Counted from the stretch's first letter, positions 23,472 through 34,037 are shown. The stretch is DNA of 42,385 nucleotides from ZC4RG30 sp964632365 (GCA_964632365.1 CAZWDR010000008.1:1-42385), one strand, 5' to 3'. A program made the numbers and translations. The notes: a model not told the origin generated them from the letters alone.

Positions 23472-24596
23472 ATGAATGCCGAACATCCCGTTGCCTCGAT
23501 GGTCCTGTTCCAGAACTCCCTGGTCGCGTGGCTCATCGCCATCGCTGTCAGCGGAAGCCTGTTGCTCGTGCTGCTTGCCGCGCGTTCCGCCGTCCGGCGC
23601 TATCACGCGCGACTGAAGGCCACCGAGCACACCGAGCTGGCCGAGATCCCGCTCGAAGTGCTCAGCCGCACCACTTTGCTCTTTTTCCTGATCGTGTCGA
23701 TTTTCGCCGGCCTGCAGATGCTGGCGATGTCAGTGCGCACGCAGATGTTTGTCCAGGGCGCCCTCATGCTGGCCGTGTTCCTCCAGATCGGCATCTGGGG
23801 ATCGGCCGCGGCAATGGCATGGCTCGAAAGGCGGCGCAAACGCACGGCCACAATCGCGGACCGCGCCGTGGCCGGTTCCCTTGGCGTGATCGCGTTCATC
23901 GCGCGGGTCGTCATCTGGAGCCTGGTCCTGCTCGTGGCGCTCGACAACCTGGGCATCGATGTCACCGCCCTGGTGGCGGGACTCGGAATCGGCGGCATCG
24001 CGGTCGCGCTGGCGGCGCAGAACGTGCTGGGCGACCTGTTCGCATCGCTGTCGATCACCTTCGACAAGCCCTTCCTGGTCGGCGACTTCCTGATCATCGA
24101 CGACTACCTGGGGTCGGTCGAGGACATCGGCGTCAAGAGCACCCGCCTGCGCAGCCTCAGCGGCGAGCAGATCATCCTCTCCAATGCCGATCTGCTGAGA
24201 AGCCGTGTGCGCAACTACGGGCGGATGCTCGAGCGCCGGGTGGTGATGGCCCACACCATCACCCTTGAAACCCCGATAGAGCTGGTGAAGGCAGTTCCGA
24301 CCATCATCCGCGCGGCGATCGAGGCACAGGAGGACACCCGCTTCGATCGCAGCCACTTTGCCAAGCACGACGCCGGTGCGCTGAACTTCGAATCCGTGTT
24401 TTACGTGCTGTCGGCGGATTACAACCGCTACATGGACATCCAGCAGGCGATCAATCTGCGCATCCACGAGGAGTTCGGTGCGCGTGGCATCAAGTTCGCG
24501 TATCCCACGCAGATGCTTTACCTGACGCGCGCGGGTGCCGGGAAAGCGGGGAGCAAGCCCGGGGAGCAGCAGGCGGACGACAGCCGTCCGGCCTGA
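23472..24596 (+). CDS. MscS-family small-conductance mechanosensitive channel
   Basis: This inner-membrane channel protein has 374 residues. Membrane segments are at about residues 18-38, 62-80, 92-115 and 135-160. The pore helix and MscS beta region is VAGLGIGGIAVALAAQNVLG, then DLFASLSITFDKPFLVGDFL, very typical of MscS-like proteins. A C-terminal alpha/beta domain follows (to about residue 350) and ends in a short charged tail. The ATG is 86 bases after puuB; the gap has a short CGGAGG-N5-CCTCCG hairpin at 23393-23409, which could end puuAB transcription. It is not obviously linked to polyamine use. Its stop lies six bases before the first scaffold gap. Confidence 0.9.
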   Translation: MNAEHPVASMVLFQNSLVAWLIAIAVSGSLLLVLLAARSAVRRYHARLKATEHTELAEIPLEVLSRTTLLFFLIVSIFAGLQMLAMSVRTQMFVQGALMLAVFLQIGIWGSAAAMAWLERRRKRTATIADRAVAGSLGVIAFIARVVIWSLVLLVALDNLGIDVTALVAGLGIGGIAVALAAQNVLGDLFASLSITFDKPFLVGDFLIIDDYLGSVEDIGVKSTRLRSLSGEQIILSNADLLRSRVRNYGRMLERRVVMAHTITLETPIELVKAVPTIIRAAIEAQEDTRFDRSHFAKHDAGALNFESVFYVLSADYNRYMDIQQAINLRIHEEFGARGIKFAYPTQMLYLTRAGAGKAGSKPGEQQADDSRPA

Positions 24597-24602
24597 CCGG
24601 CA

Positions 24603-24702
24603 NNNNNNNNNNNNNNNNNNNNNNNNNNNNNNNNNNNNNNNNNNNNNNNNNNNNNNNNNNNNNNNNNNNNNNNNNNNNNNNNNNNNNNNNNNNNNNNNNN
24701 NN
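24603..24702. other. Scaffold gap of 100 N
   Basis: Exactly 100 unknown bases, the usual placeholder length. The flanks (ending CTGACCGGCA, resuming GCCGGGGCCGGC) are GC-rich and show no exact overlap, so the true distance is unknown. The gap lies between the convergent ends of the MscS gene and the S1/P1 nuclease, where a terminator hairpin could have broken the assembly. Confidence 0.98.
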
Positions 24703-24740
24703 GCCGGGGCCGGCGCCATGCGAGGCGGCAGTGGTCCGCG

Positions 24741-25628
24741 TCAGCGGATCTGCCGACCCGGCGCCAGCGCCTCGTTCAGCAGCGCCGCCAGACGCGCGGC
24801 TGCGATCCGCACGCGCTGCTCGGCCAGTGGCCGATGTGCATCGAGATAGTCCCGGCCAATGGCACGCGCGTCGGGATAGAGGCCGTGCGATTCCACCAGC
24901 GCGCAGGACTCGCGCGCCCATTGCATCGGCGTCCCGGCGGTGCCTGCCGACATCTCCGCCAGTCCCGGGCGCAGCCGCGCCACGTACTGCACACGCGTCA
25001 GGCCCGCCGAAGCCAGCACCCGCGCGTCCCAGACCGCATGCAGGTTGGTGCCCGAGACCGACCCTCGACCGGTGGATGGGGCGCCCGGTCCGTCGCCCGG
25101 CGGCGCCTCACGCCGCAGGCTGACCTGGAAGCCGTTGCCGCCGGAATCCTCACGCGGCCCGGCATGCAGCGGCTGGTGCAGGTCGCCGACGAAATGCACC
25201 AGGAACTTCAGCGCGTCCCGCCGCGCTCCGCGCGGTTGCGCAGGATCAGCCAGGATGCGGTGCTGTGCGGTGATCGCCGACACGATGCAGCCGCCCTGCG
25301 CGCAGTCCCGCGCCTCGTCGAACTGGCATCCACCGCCGCGCGCATTGATGTAATGCCAGCGCGCGGAGACGCGAAAGCGCGCCGGGTCCCGGCGGCGCAG
25401 CGCATCCGCCCATGCGGCGACGCCGCCGAGCGTGGCCTCGTCCTCGCCGGCCAGCAGGTCATCCACAGCCGTGCGCGCGGCGGAGGTGAGCCGCGTTTCG
25501 GCCAGATCGCCGATGATGCGGTGGCCCAGTTCGGACCATGCGCGCGCAGGCCCCGCCGCGACGATGCACAGGCACAGCAATCCCGCGCTCCGCCACCAGA
25601 TCCGGATCGGCGGATTCGTCTCCAACAT
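24741..25628 (-). CDS. S1/P1-type zinc nuclease, secreted
   Basis: This is an S1/P1 nuclease family protein, about 295 residues. A signal peptide ends in GPARA, and the mature protein begins WSELGHRIIGDLAE, with the N-terminal Trp that serves as a zinc ligand in this family. All other metal ligands can be seen: Asp in WADALRR, His in WHYIN, His/Asp/His in FLVHFVGDLHQPLH, and His/Asp in LHAVWDARVL. It would cut single-stranded DNA or RNA (and 3'-nucleotides) in the periplasm or outside. GGGGAGG directly abuts the ATG, so an in-frame TTG nine bases upstream, with GGGGGAGG four bases before it, may be the real start. Confidence 0.88.
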   Translation of the reverse strand: MLETNPPIRIWWRSAGLLCLCIVAAGPARAWSELGHRIIGDLAETRLTSAARTAVDDLLAGEDEATLGGVAAWADALRRRDPARFRVSARWHYINARGGGCQFDEARDCAQGGCIVSAITAQHRILADPAQPRGARRDALKFLVHFVGDLHQPLHAGPREDSGGNGFQVSLRREAPPGDGPGAPSTGRGSVSGTNLHAVWDARVLASAGLTRVQYVARLRPGLAEMSAGTAGTPMQWARESCALVESHGLYPDARAIGRDYLDAHRPLAEQRVRIAAARLAALLNEALAPGRQIR

Positions 25629-25690
25629 CCTCCCCAACCTGCCTCCCCCGTGAAATGCGCACCCGCACCGGATATCCGCTGCATCCGGCG

Positions 25691-25731
25691 CTACAAAACA
25701 AACGACCCGCACAGTTTCCCGTGCGGGTCGT
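25691..25731 (-). terminator. Intrinsic terminator of the molybdenum hydroxylase operon
   Basis: An 11-pair perfect stem ACGACCCGCAC / GTGCGGGTCGT (25702-25731, 8-base loop) is followed on the minus strand by TTGTTTTGT. It lies 25 bases after the large-subunit stop codon. Confidence 0.9.
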
Positions 25732-25755
25732 CTGATCACCAGCCGTGAAGCTGCG

Positions 25756-28131
25756 TCACACCACCGAGAATCCCTCGCGGGTGATCGGCAGCGTGCGGAT
25801 GCGATGGCCCGTGGCCGCGTGCACCGCGTTCAGGATGGCCGGCACCGCCGGCGGATATGCCGGTTCGCCCACGCCGGTGGGGTTGAAGTCGGTGGGCAGG
25901 AAATGCACATCGACCTCGGGCGTCACCGGGATGCGCGCCAGCTTGTAGGTGTCGAAGTTCTTTTCCTGGATGCGACCGTTCTCGATGGTCACTTCCTGCG
26001 ACAGCGACGACACCGCATCGACCACCGAACCCTGCACCTGGTTCTCGGCGCCGGACGGGCTGACGATCGGCGTGCCGATGTCACCCACCACCCAGACCTT
26101 GTGCACCTTGACCTGCTTCTGGTCGTTCACGCTGACCTCGGCCACTTCGGCGAAGTGACCCTGGTGCGAGAAGTGGAACGCGAGGCCATGGTGGCGACCG
26201 GCCGGCGGATTGCCGTAGTTCGAGCGCTTGACCACTTCCTTGATCGTCGCGATGGCGCGATCGGCGTTCAGTCCGCCACCGCCCATGCCGCCGAAGCCGC
26301 CCGGCGCAGCTGCCGGAGCCGGCTGCTTCTGGCTGAACACGTCGATCAGGAACTCGTCGTGACGGCGGCCGGAGGCCAGCGCCACCTCGTGCATGAACGA
26401 CTGCACCACGTAGGCGGCCGTGTTCGATCCCGGCGCGCGATATGGACCGCAGGGGATCATCAGCGGCATCAGCGTCTGCGTGACGCGGTAGTTCGGCGAG
26501 TATTCGGCCGGGAAGTCGTTGGCCGTCCAGCCGCCGCCCTGCACGGCACGCGGGCCGCGGGCCGGGCCACCACCGCCAGGACCACCACCGCGACCAGCCG
26601 GAGCGGCCGCCGCGTTGGCATCGGAGAACGAGATGCAGTGGCCATCCCAGGCCACCAGCTTGCCGTTGGCGTCGAGGCCGGCGCGGAAGTTGTGGAAGCC
26701 GCCGGCGCGGTAGAAGTCATGCGCCATGTCGTCTTCACGCGTCCACATCAGCTTCACCGGCACGCCACCGGCCTGCTTGGAGATCGCGGCCGCCTCGACG
26801 GCATATTCGTGCATCAGGCGCCGGCCGAAACCGCCACCCACGCGCATCTGGTGCAGCACCGCGTTCTCGGGCTGCACGCCGACGATGGCCGCGGCCGACG
26901 TGCGCGCACCATCGGGAATCTGCACCGAACCCCAGATCTCCAGCTTGTCGCCGGCCGGATCGGGCTTGAACCATGCCGTGGTGTTCTGCGGCTCGAGCGG
27001 CTGGTGCGACACGAAGCCGAAGGTGTAGAACGCCTCGACTTTCTTCGCCGCACCCTGCAGCGCGGCCTCGACGTCACCGGCCTTGCGCAGCTCCTGCTCG
27101 CCCGGGGCCTTCGCGGCTTCCTTCGCCTTTGCGGAGAAATCCGTCCAGCTGTCCTTCGAGGCCGTGCTCTCGTCCCACTGGACCTTCAGCATTTTCTTGG
27201 CCGAGAACGCCGCCCAGGTGTTGTTCGCGACGATGGCCACGCCCGGCATCAGCCCTTCGACCCGGCCGTTGCCCTCGAGGATGAACGCATCGACCACGCC
27301 CGGGAGCTTGCGGATCTCCTCGAGGTTGGCCGAGGCGACCTTGCCACCCACCGCGGGGCATTTCTCGTACACCGCCACCTTCATGTTCGGCAGCTGCACG
27401 TCGACGCCGAACAGCGGCTGGCCGGTCACCACCTTCACGTTGTCGACGCCGGTCTGGCGCGTGCCCATGATCTTGAAGTCTTTCTTGTCCTTCAATTTCA
27501 GGTCGGCAACGGCCGGCACCGGCATGGCCGCAGCGGCCGTGGCAAGCTGTCCATAGCTCATGCTGCGGCGGCTGCCGGCATGCGAGCACACGCCCTCGGC
27601 GGTGGTGATCTCGCTGGCCGGAACATTCCATTCCTTCGCAGCCGCGGCCACCAGCATGTGCCGCGCGGCACCACTGGCCTCGCGCAGGGTCTGGTAGGCC
27701 ATCGGGATCGACAGCGAGCCACCGGCCAGCTGCATGGGATAGGCGCGCGCATCGATGGGCGCCTGCTCCACAATCACGTCGGACCATTTCGCATCGAGCT
27801 CCTCGGCGAGGATCATGCCGAAGGCCGTCTTGATGCCCTGCCCGATCTCGGGGTTCTTCGAATAGAGCGTGATCTTGCCGTCGGTGCCGATCTTCACGTA
27901 GGCGCTGGGATTCAGCGGCGCGGGGGGACCACCGAAGCCGCCGGGCGCGCCGGCCTTCGCCTCGTCGCCGCCCAGCAGGCCGAAGCCGATCAGCAGGCCG
28001 CCACCGGCGGCGGCCGAGGCCTTCAGGAAGCCACGGCGCGACACCGGACCGCCGACCGTCTCACGGCCCAGCAGGCGCAGCTGCTCGAGGATGACGTCGG
28101 GGTAATACTCGTTCTGGATCTGTGCGTTCAT
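25756..28131 (-). CDS. Molybdopterin-binding large subunit, isoquinoline 1-oxidoreductase/aldehyde oxidase type, Tat-exported
   Basis: This is a xanthine-oxidase-family catalytic subunit, 791 residues. A twin-arginine motif SRRGFLK (Arg32-Arg33) with a hydrophobic stretch predicts Tat export. Molybdopterin-binding regions are visible (QIPDGARTSAAAIVGVQ, MRVGGGFGRRLMHEYAVEA, MIPCGPYRAPGSNTAAYVVQ). The catalytic Glu is in GVGEPAYPPAVPAILNAV at about residue 756. Gly/Pro-rich low-complexity inserts occur at three places (see findings). The ATG overlaps the last base of the small-subunit stop (TGATG). There is no FAD subunit, so electrons probably pass to a cytochrome, as in isoquinoline oxidoreductase. 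The substrate is unknown. Confidence 0.88.
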   Translation of the reverse strand: MNAQIQNEYYPDVILEQLRLLGRETVGGPVSRRGFLKASAAAGGGLLIGFGLLGGDEAKAGAPGGFGGPPAPLNPSAYVKIGTDGKITLYSKNPEIGQGIKTAFGMILAEELDAKWSDVIVEQAPIDARAYPMQLAGGSLSIPMAYQTLREASGAARHMLVAAAAKEWNVPASEITTAEGVCSHAGSRRSMSYGQLATAAAAMPVPAVADLKLKDKKDFKIMGTRQTGVDNVKVVTGQPLFGVDVQLPNMKVAVYEKCPAVGGKVASANLEEIRKLPGVVDAFILEGNGRVEGLMPGVAIVANNTWAAFSAKKMLKVQWDESTASKDSWTDFSAKAKEAAKAPGEQELRKAGDVEAALQGAAKKVEAFYTFGFVSHQPLEPQNTTAWFKPDPAGDKLEIWGSVQIPDGARTSAAAIVGVQPENAVLHQMRVGGGFGRRLMHEYAVEAAAISKQAGGVPVKLMWTREDDMAHDFYRAGGFHNFRAGLDANGKLVAWDGHCISFSDANAAAAPAGRGGGPGGGGPARGPRAVQGGGWTANDFPAEYSPNYRVTQTLMPLMIPCGPYRAPGSNTAAYVVQSFMHEVALASGRRHDEFLIDVFSQKQPAPAAAPGGFGGMGGGGLNADRAIATIKEVVKRSNYGNPPAGRHHGLAFHFSHQGHFAEVAEVSVNDQKQVKVHKVWVVGDIGTPIVSPSGAENQVQGSVVDAVSSLSQEVTIENGRIQEKNFDTYKLARIPVTPEVDVHFLPTDFNPTGVGEPAYPPAVPAILNAVHAATGHRIRTLPITREGFSVV

Positions 28132-28607
28132 CAGGAAGCACTCCCTGCAAGGGCCTTGGACGCCGACTTGATCGCCGCGCGGATGCGCAGGTAGGTGCCA
28201 CAGCGGCAGATGTTGCCCTGCATGTAGCTGTCGATCTCCGCATCGCTGGGAGCCGGGTTCTGGCGCAGCAGCGCGGTGGCGCTCATGATCTGCCCGGACT
28301 GGCAGTAGCCACACTGCGGCACGTCATGATCGATCCACGCCTTCTGCACGGCGGTGAGCGCGGTGCCCTGGGCGAGGCCCTCGATGGTGGTGATCTTCTG
28401 CCCGGCCACTGCGGTGGCGGGCGTCATGCACGAGCGGATCGGCGTGCCGTTCATGTGCACGGTGCACGCACCGCACTGGGCCATGCCGCATCCGAACTTG
28501 GTCCCGGTGAGCTTCAGCTCGTCGCGCAGGACCCACAGCAATGGCTGGTCATCTGCGACCTCGACGTCATGATCGACGCCATTCACGTTCAGCTTTACTT
28601 TGGCCAT
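28131..28607 (-). CDS. (2Fe-2S) small subunit of molybdenum hydroxylase (IorA/CoxS type)
   Basis: This electron-transfer subunit has 158 residues from the ATG at 28607. The plant-ferredoxin-type cluster has Cys40, 45, 48 and 60 (FGCGMAQCGACTV). The second cluster in the helical domain has Cys99, 102, 134 and 136 (CGYCQSGQ and CRCGTYLRI). Both are intact. Small subunits of this class have no signal and are carried out by the Tat signal of the large partner. It is the first gene of the two-gene operon; 76 bases separate it from the rlmKL stop, and its promoter should lie there, although I see no clear consensus. Confidence 0.93.
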   Translation of the reverse strand: MAKVKLNVNGVDHDVEVADDQPLLWVLRDELKLTGTKFGCGMAQCGACTVHMNGTPIRSCMTPATAVAGQKITTIEGLAQGTALTAVQKAWIDHDVPQCGYCQSGQIMSATALLRQNPAPSDAEIDSYMQGNICRCGTYLRIRAAIKSASKALAGSAS

Positions 28608-28683
28608 GCCGACCACCCCATGTTGTGCAATTGCAGTGAGAACCCCGAAGCCTGCCGAGCATAACCGCGCGCGCCTGCGGCAT

Positions 28684-30864
28684 TCAACGATGACGCAGCT
28701 CGTAGCAGACGTGGATGCGCTGATTTTCGCTGAAATCGAAGGGGATGGAGGCTCTGGAGACATCCGCTACGCGAAAAGCGTTATGTACGTCCGGGTCCAA
28801 CGCAAACCGCCGCGCATTGTTCGAAAAGACCAGCAGCCCGTCCTTCGCCAGCAGGCGCATGCAGCCGCGGATCAGCTGCGCGTGATCGCGCTGGATGTCG
28901 AGCACGCCGGTCATGCGCGCCGAATTCGAGAAAGTGGGTGGATCGAGGAAGATCAGGTCCCACTGCGGCGCCGGCGGCTGGTCTTGCAGCCAGCGCAGCA
29001 CATCGGCCTGCAGCAGTTGGTGCGCCCCACCGTCGAGGCCGTTCAGCGCAAGATTCGCGCGCGCCCAGTCGAGGTAGGTGCGCGACAGGTCGACGCCCAG
29101 CGACGCTGACGCGCCGCCCGCGGCCGCATGCACCGTGGCCGCGCCGGTGTAGCAGAACAGGTTCAGGAAGCGCTGGCCGGCCGCCGCGGCGCCAAGCTTC
29201 TGGCGCGTCAGCCGGTGATCCAGGAACAGGCCGGTGTCCAGATAGGCCTCGAGGTTGATGCGGAATTTCAGCCCCGCCTCCTCCACCACATGGAAGTCAT
29301 CGCTGCCCTGCAGGCGTTCGTACTGTCCATCCTTCTGGCGCTTGCGCGTGCGCAGGCGGATGTCCCCGAACGGCACGCCGGTCACTTCGGGCAGCACCGA
29401 CAGCGCCTCCTCGCGCCGGCGCCGGGCGGCCTCCGGATCCACCGTGGCGGGCGGTGCGTACTCCTGCACGTACAGCCAGCGCCGCTGCGCATCCGGCCCG
29501 GCGCCCTGGTAAAGGTCGATGGCCAGCGCATATTCGGGCATGTCCGCGTCATACAGGCGCCAGCAGCTCACGCCCTCGCGGCGCGCGATGCGGCCCAGCC
29601 GCGACAGGTTCTTCGCGAGGCGATTGGCGAACATGCGCGCGCCGGGGCCCTGCGCGATCGTGGCGTCGTCGATCAGGATGCCGCGGCGTGCTTCGCGCCG
29701 CGCCCTGCGGGCCCCCGGCGCGAAGCGCAGCACGCGGCACTCGATCGGTCCGTTGAACACCGTGTGCACCCGCGCCGCCTCGGCGCCGATGAGCTGCCCC
29801 AGTGCCGGCTCGCCGGTGAGCACCGCCGCATGCCAGCCTGCGAACGGACCACGCAGCGCCTCGCCGATCGCGCGGTGCGCATTGGCCGCCTCGTCGGTGC
29901 CGGGAATGCGCGTGCCATAGGGCGGATTCACGCACAGCAACCCGGGCGGCGCATCGGCCGCTGCCTGCGGCAAGAGCGCGCTGATGTCGCAGTGCTCGAA
30001 CACCACGTCGCCGGCCACCTGCGCGCGACGCGCGTTCGCCTGCGCGGTCGCGATGGCCGCGCGGTTGCGGTCGGCACCGCGCACGATCACCGGCACCGTC
30101 GGCTGCGCGCGCGCGCGCGCTGCGGCCACCACCTCGTTCCACAGCGCCGGCTCATGGCCGCGCCAGCCCTGGAACCCCCAGTAGTCGCGCAGCAGTCCCG
30201 GCGCGATGCCCGCCGCCATCCACGCCGCCTCGATGACGAACGTGCCCGAACCGCACATGGGATCGAGGAACTCGCCGCCGGCCGCGGCGATGGCCGGCCA
30301 CCCGGCGCGCATCAGGATGCCGGCCGCGAGGTTCTCGCGCAGCGGCGCCTCGCCGCCCTGCAGGCGATAGCCGCGGCGGCTCAGCGCCTCGCCGGCCAGG
30401 TCGATGGACAGCACCACCTCGCCGCGGGATGCATGCGCCTGCACGGCAAGATCCGGCCGCTGCGTATCCACCGAGGGCCGCAGCCGCGTGGTGTCGCGCA
30501 ACTGGTCGACGATGGCGTCCTTCAGCTTCAGCGCGCCGAAGTGCGTGTTGTTGATCGCCGGATGCTGGCCGCTGAAGCCACAGGCCAGCGTGCCGCGCGG
30601 ATCAAGATGCGCGCGCCAGTCGATGCCGCGCGCAAACGCATAGAAGTCATCGGCCGTGGGCACGCGCGCGCGGCCGACTTCCAGCAGCACGCGGCTCGCG
30701 AGACGCGATTCCAGCAGCACGCGATAGCCCGTGGCGAGCGGGCCCTCGAAGGCCACACCGCCGGCGCTCTCGGAGACCGCCGACGCCCCGAGGCCGGTGA
30801 TCTCGCCGGCGAGCAGGTCCGCAAAGCCACGCGGCACCGTGGCGACGAAACGCAGCGCGGTCAC
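28684..30864 (-). CDS. rlmL: Bifunctional 23S rRNA methyltransferase RlmKL
   Basis: This enzyme would make m2G2445 and m7G2069 in 23S rRNA. The product is 726 residues from a GTG start. The N-terminal THUMP/RlmL part begins LRFVATVPRGFADLLAGEIT. The first methyltransferase has FLDPMCGSGTFVIEAAWMAA and NPPYGTRIPG (about residue 310). The C-terminal RlmK part has RFLNLFCYTGAATVHAAAGG and the motif IFLDPPTFSNSARM (about residue 640). The fused form is typical of Gammaproteobacteria. It starts 10 bases after aldH, so the two are probably co-transcribed although functionally unrelated. Confidence 0.94.
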   Translation of the reverse strand: MTALRFVATVPRGFADLLAGEITGLGASAVSESAGGVAFEGPLATGYRVLLESRLASRVLLEVGRARVPTADDFYAFARGIDWRAHLDPRGTLACGFSGQHPAINNTHFGALKLKDAIVDQLRDTTRLRPSVDTQRPDLAVQAHASRGEVVLSIDLAGEALSRRGYRLQGGEAPLRENLAAGILMRAGWPAIAAAGGEFLDPMCGSGTFVIEAAWMAAGIAPGLLRDYWGFQGWRGHEPALWNEVVAAARARAQPTVPVIVRGADRNRAAIATAQANARRAQVAGDVVFEHCDISALLPQAAADAPPGLLCVNPPYGTRIPGTDEAANAHRAIGEALRGPFAGWHAAVLTGEPALGQLIGAEAARVHTVFNGPIECRVLRFAPGARRARREARRGILIDDATIAQGPGARMFANRLAKNLSRLGRIARREGVSCWRLYDADMPEYALAIDLYQGAGPDAQRRWLYVQEYAPPATVDPEAARRRREEALSVLPEVTGVPFGDIRLRTRKRQKDGQYERLQGSDDFHVVEEAGLKFRINLEAYLDTGLFLDHRLTRQKLGAAAAGQRFLNLFCYTGAATVHAAAGGASASLGVDLSRTYLDWARANLALNGLDGGAHQLLQADVLRWLQDQPPAPQWDLIFLDPPTFSNSARMTGVLDIQRDHAQLIRGCMRLLAKDGLLVFSNNARRFALDPDVHNAFRVADVSRASIPFDFSENQRIHVCYELRHR

Positions 30865-30874
30865 TTCGCGTGCT

Positions 30875-32371
30875 TCACGTGAGGTCGATCCATGTCGTCT
30901 TCAGTTCGGTGAACTTGTCGAACGCGTGCAGCGACTTGTCACGACCGATGCCCGACTGGCGGAAGCCGCCGAACGGCACCGTGATGTCGTCGGCGTCATA
31001 GCAGTTCACGTACACCACGCCGGCGCGGATCGCGCGCGACATGCGATGCGCGGTGGCGAGGTCCCGCGTCCACACCGCGGCAGCCAGGCCATAGCTGCTG
31101 TCGTTGGCGATGCGGATGGCCTCCGCCTCGTCGCGGAACGTGGTCACGGCGAGCACCGGGCCGAAGATCTCCTCGCGCGCGATGCGCATGCCGGGCTGCA
31201 CGCCGTCGAACAGCGTCGGCTCCACATAGCAGCCGCCTGTTTCCTGCCGCACCTGCGCGCCGCCGAACGCCAGCCGCGCGCCCTCCTCGCGCCCTGCGCC
31301 GATGTAGCCCAGCACGCGCTGCATCTGCTGGGCATCGACGATGGCGCCGAGCTTCGTCGCGGGATCGAGCGGATCCCCCGGCGTCAGCTCCTTCGCCACC
31401 ACCGCGATCTGCGCGAGCATCGCGTCCTTCAGGCTCTCGTGCACCAGCAGCCGCGAGCCCGCCGAGCACATCTCGCCCTGGTTGAAGAAGATCGCATAGG
31501 CGGCCGCGCGCGCCGCGCGGCGCACGTCCTGCCAGTCGCCCATCACGATGTTCGGCGACTTGCCGCCGCATTCCAGCGAGATGCGCTTCAGGTTCGACTG
31601 CGCGGCGCAGGCCATGATGTGCTTGCCCGTGGCCGTCGAACCGGTGAAGCCGATGCCGTCCACATCGGCGTGCAAGGCCAGCGCATTGCCGGCGGTGCGG
31701 CCGAAGCCGGTCACCACATTGAACACGCCGCGCGGCAGGCCGGACTGCACTGCAAGCTCCGCCAGGCGCAACGCCGTCAGCGGCGATTTCTCCGACGGCT
31801 TCAGCACCACCGAATTGCCGGCCGCGAGGATCGGCCCGAGCTTCCAGGCCGCCATGATCATCGGGAAGTTCCACGGCACGATGGCGCCCACCACGCCGAG
31901 CGGCTCGCGCGTCACCAGTGCCAGCGTGTCGCAGGCCGTCGGCGCGATCTCGCCATAGACCTTGTCGATGCTCTCGGCGAACCACTGGATGCAGTTCGCC
32001 GTCGAGGGCACATCGACCGCCAGCGAATCGCTGATCGGCTTGCCCATGTCCAGCGTCTCGGTGAGCGCCAGTTCCTCCGCGTTGTCGCGGATCGACTGCG
32101 CGAAGCGCAGCAGCACCGTCTTGCGCTCGCGCGGCGCCGCGCGCGACCACTCGCCGCGCTCGAATGCCGCGCGGGCGCTGCGCACGGCAGCGTCCACATC
32201 CGCCACATCGCCGGCCGCAACCCGCGCCAGCAGGCGCCCGTCGATGGGGCTGGTCTTGTCGAAGGTGGCGCCGGAAGCCGCGGCCTGGAAGGCGCCGTCG
32301 ATGAAGAGTCCGTCGCGTGGCCGCAGGGCCGCGGCGCGTTGTGTCCAGTCGATGGGAAGGTTCTCGCTCAT
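30875..32371 (-). CDS. puuC: Gamma-glutamyl-gamma-aminobutyraldehyde dehydrogenase (PuuC/AldH)
   Basis: This is an NAD(P)-dependent aldehyde dehydrogenase, 498 residues (E. coli PuuC 495). Catalytic residues are in canonical positions: Glu267 in ISLECGGKSPN and Cys302 in FFNQGEMCSAGSR. The cofactor-binding regions are VGAIVPWNFPMIMAAWKLGP and GFTGSTATGKHI. It would convert the aldehyde made by PuuB to gamma-glutamyl-GABA, the substrate of PuuD, although it is encoded about 7.5 kb from puuB. It is divergent from the omega-aminotransferase. Other aldehydes such as 4-aminobutanal from SpuC are also plausible. Confidence 0.87.
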   Translation of the reverse strand: MSENLPIDWTQRAAALRPRDGLFIDGAFQAAASGATFDKTSPIDGRLLARVAAGDVADVDAAVRSARAAFERGEWSRAAPRERKTVLLRFAQSIRDNAEELALTETLDMGKPISDSLAVDVPSTANCIQWFAESIDKVYGEIAPTACDTLALVTREPLGVVGAIVPWNFPMIMAAWKLGPILAAGNSVVLKPSEKSPLTALRLAELAVQSGLPRGVFNVVTGFGRTAGNALALHADVDGIGFTGSTATGKHIMACAAQSNLKRISLECGGKSPNIVMGDWQDVRRAARAAAYAIFFNQGEMCSAGSRLLVHESLKDAMLAQIAVVAKELTPGDPLDPATKLGAIVDAQQMQRVLGYIGAGREEGARLAFGGAQVRQETGGCYVEPTLFDGVQPGMRIAREEIFGPVLAVTTFRDEAEAIRIANDSSYGLAAAVWTRDLATAHRMSRAIRAGVVYVNCYDADDITVPFGGFRQSGIGRDKSLHAFDKFTELKTTWIDLT

Positions 32372-32386
32372 GGGCTGCGCCAGAAA

Positions 32387-32436
32387 GGCCGGTTATTTCG
32401 GTATGTATCGCCGGCCCTGTCAACTTTTCCTATGAT
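32387..32436. promoter_or_regulatory. Divergent promoter region aldH / omega-aminotransferase
   Basis: The 106-base gap holds three signals: a perfect TTGACA on the minus strand (32418-32423) with a poor -10 (CGAAAT) 17 bases on; a TATGAT on the plus strand (32431-32436) with no clear -35; and an inverted repeat GGCCGG (32387-32392) / CCGGCC (32411-32416) around an AT-rich core. The repeat covers the likely minus-strand promoter, so it may be an operator. Confidence 0.4.
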
Positions 32437-32477
32437 CTTTCACCGGGTCCTCGTCCTGAAGTCCCACTGGAGCCACC

Positions 32478-33827
<1,350 letters not shown>

Positions 33828-33837
33828 GCGATCGCGG

Positions 33838-33937
33838 NNNNNNNNNNNNNNNNNNNNNNNNNNNNNNNNNNNNNNNNNNNNNNNNNNNNNNNNNNNNNNN
33901 NNNNNNNNNNNNNNNNNNNNNNNNNNNNNNNNNNNNN
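33838..33937. other. Scaffold gap of 100 N, probably artificial
   Basis: A run of exactly 100 N bounded on both sides by the same 55 bases. The simplest reading is that two contigs overlap by 55 bases and were joined with a placeholder instead of being merged. In that case no genomic sequence is missing here. Confidence 0.97.
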
Positions 33938-33992
33938 CAGCTGGTGGAGACCCTGGGCAAGGCCATCCGGTCGGTGGGCTGAGCGATCGCGG
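33938..33992 (+). repeat. 55-bp repeat, right copy, flanking scaffold gap
   Basis: Identical to 33783-33837. It begins exactly at the base after the last N and contains a second copy of the aminotransferase C-terminus and stop codon, which should not be annotated as a separate gene fragment. Confidence 0.98.
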
Positions 33993-34037
33993 CGACGTCG
34001 GCCTGCATCGCAGCGGGCCTTCCCGGCATCCATCAAG

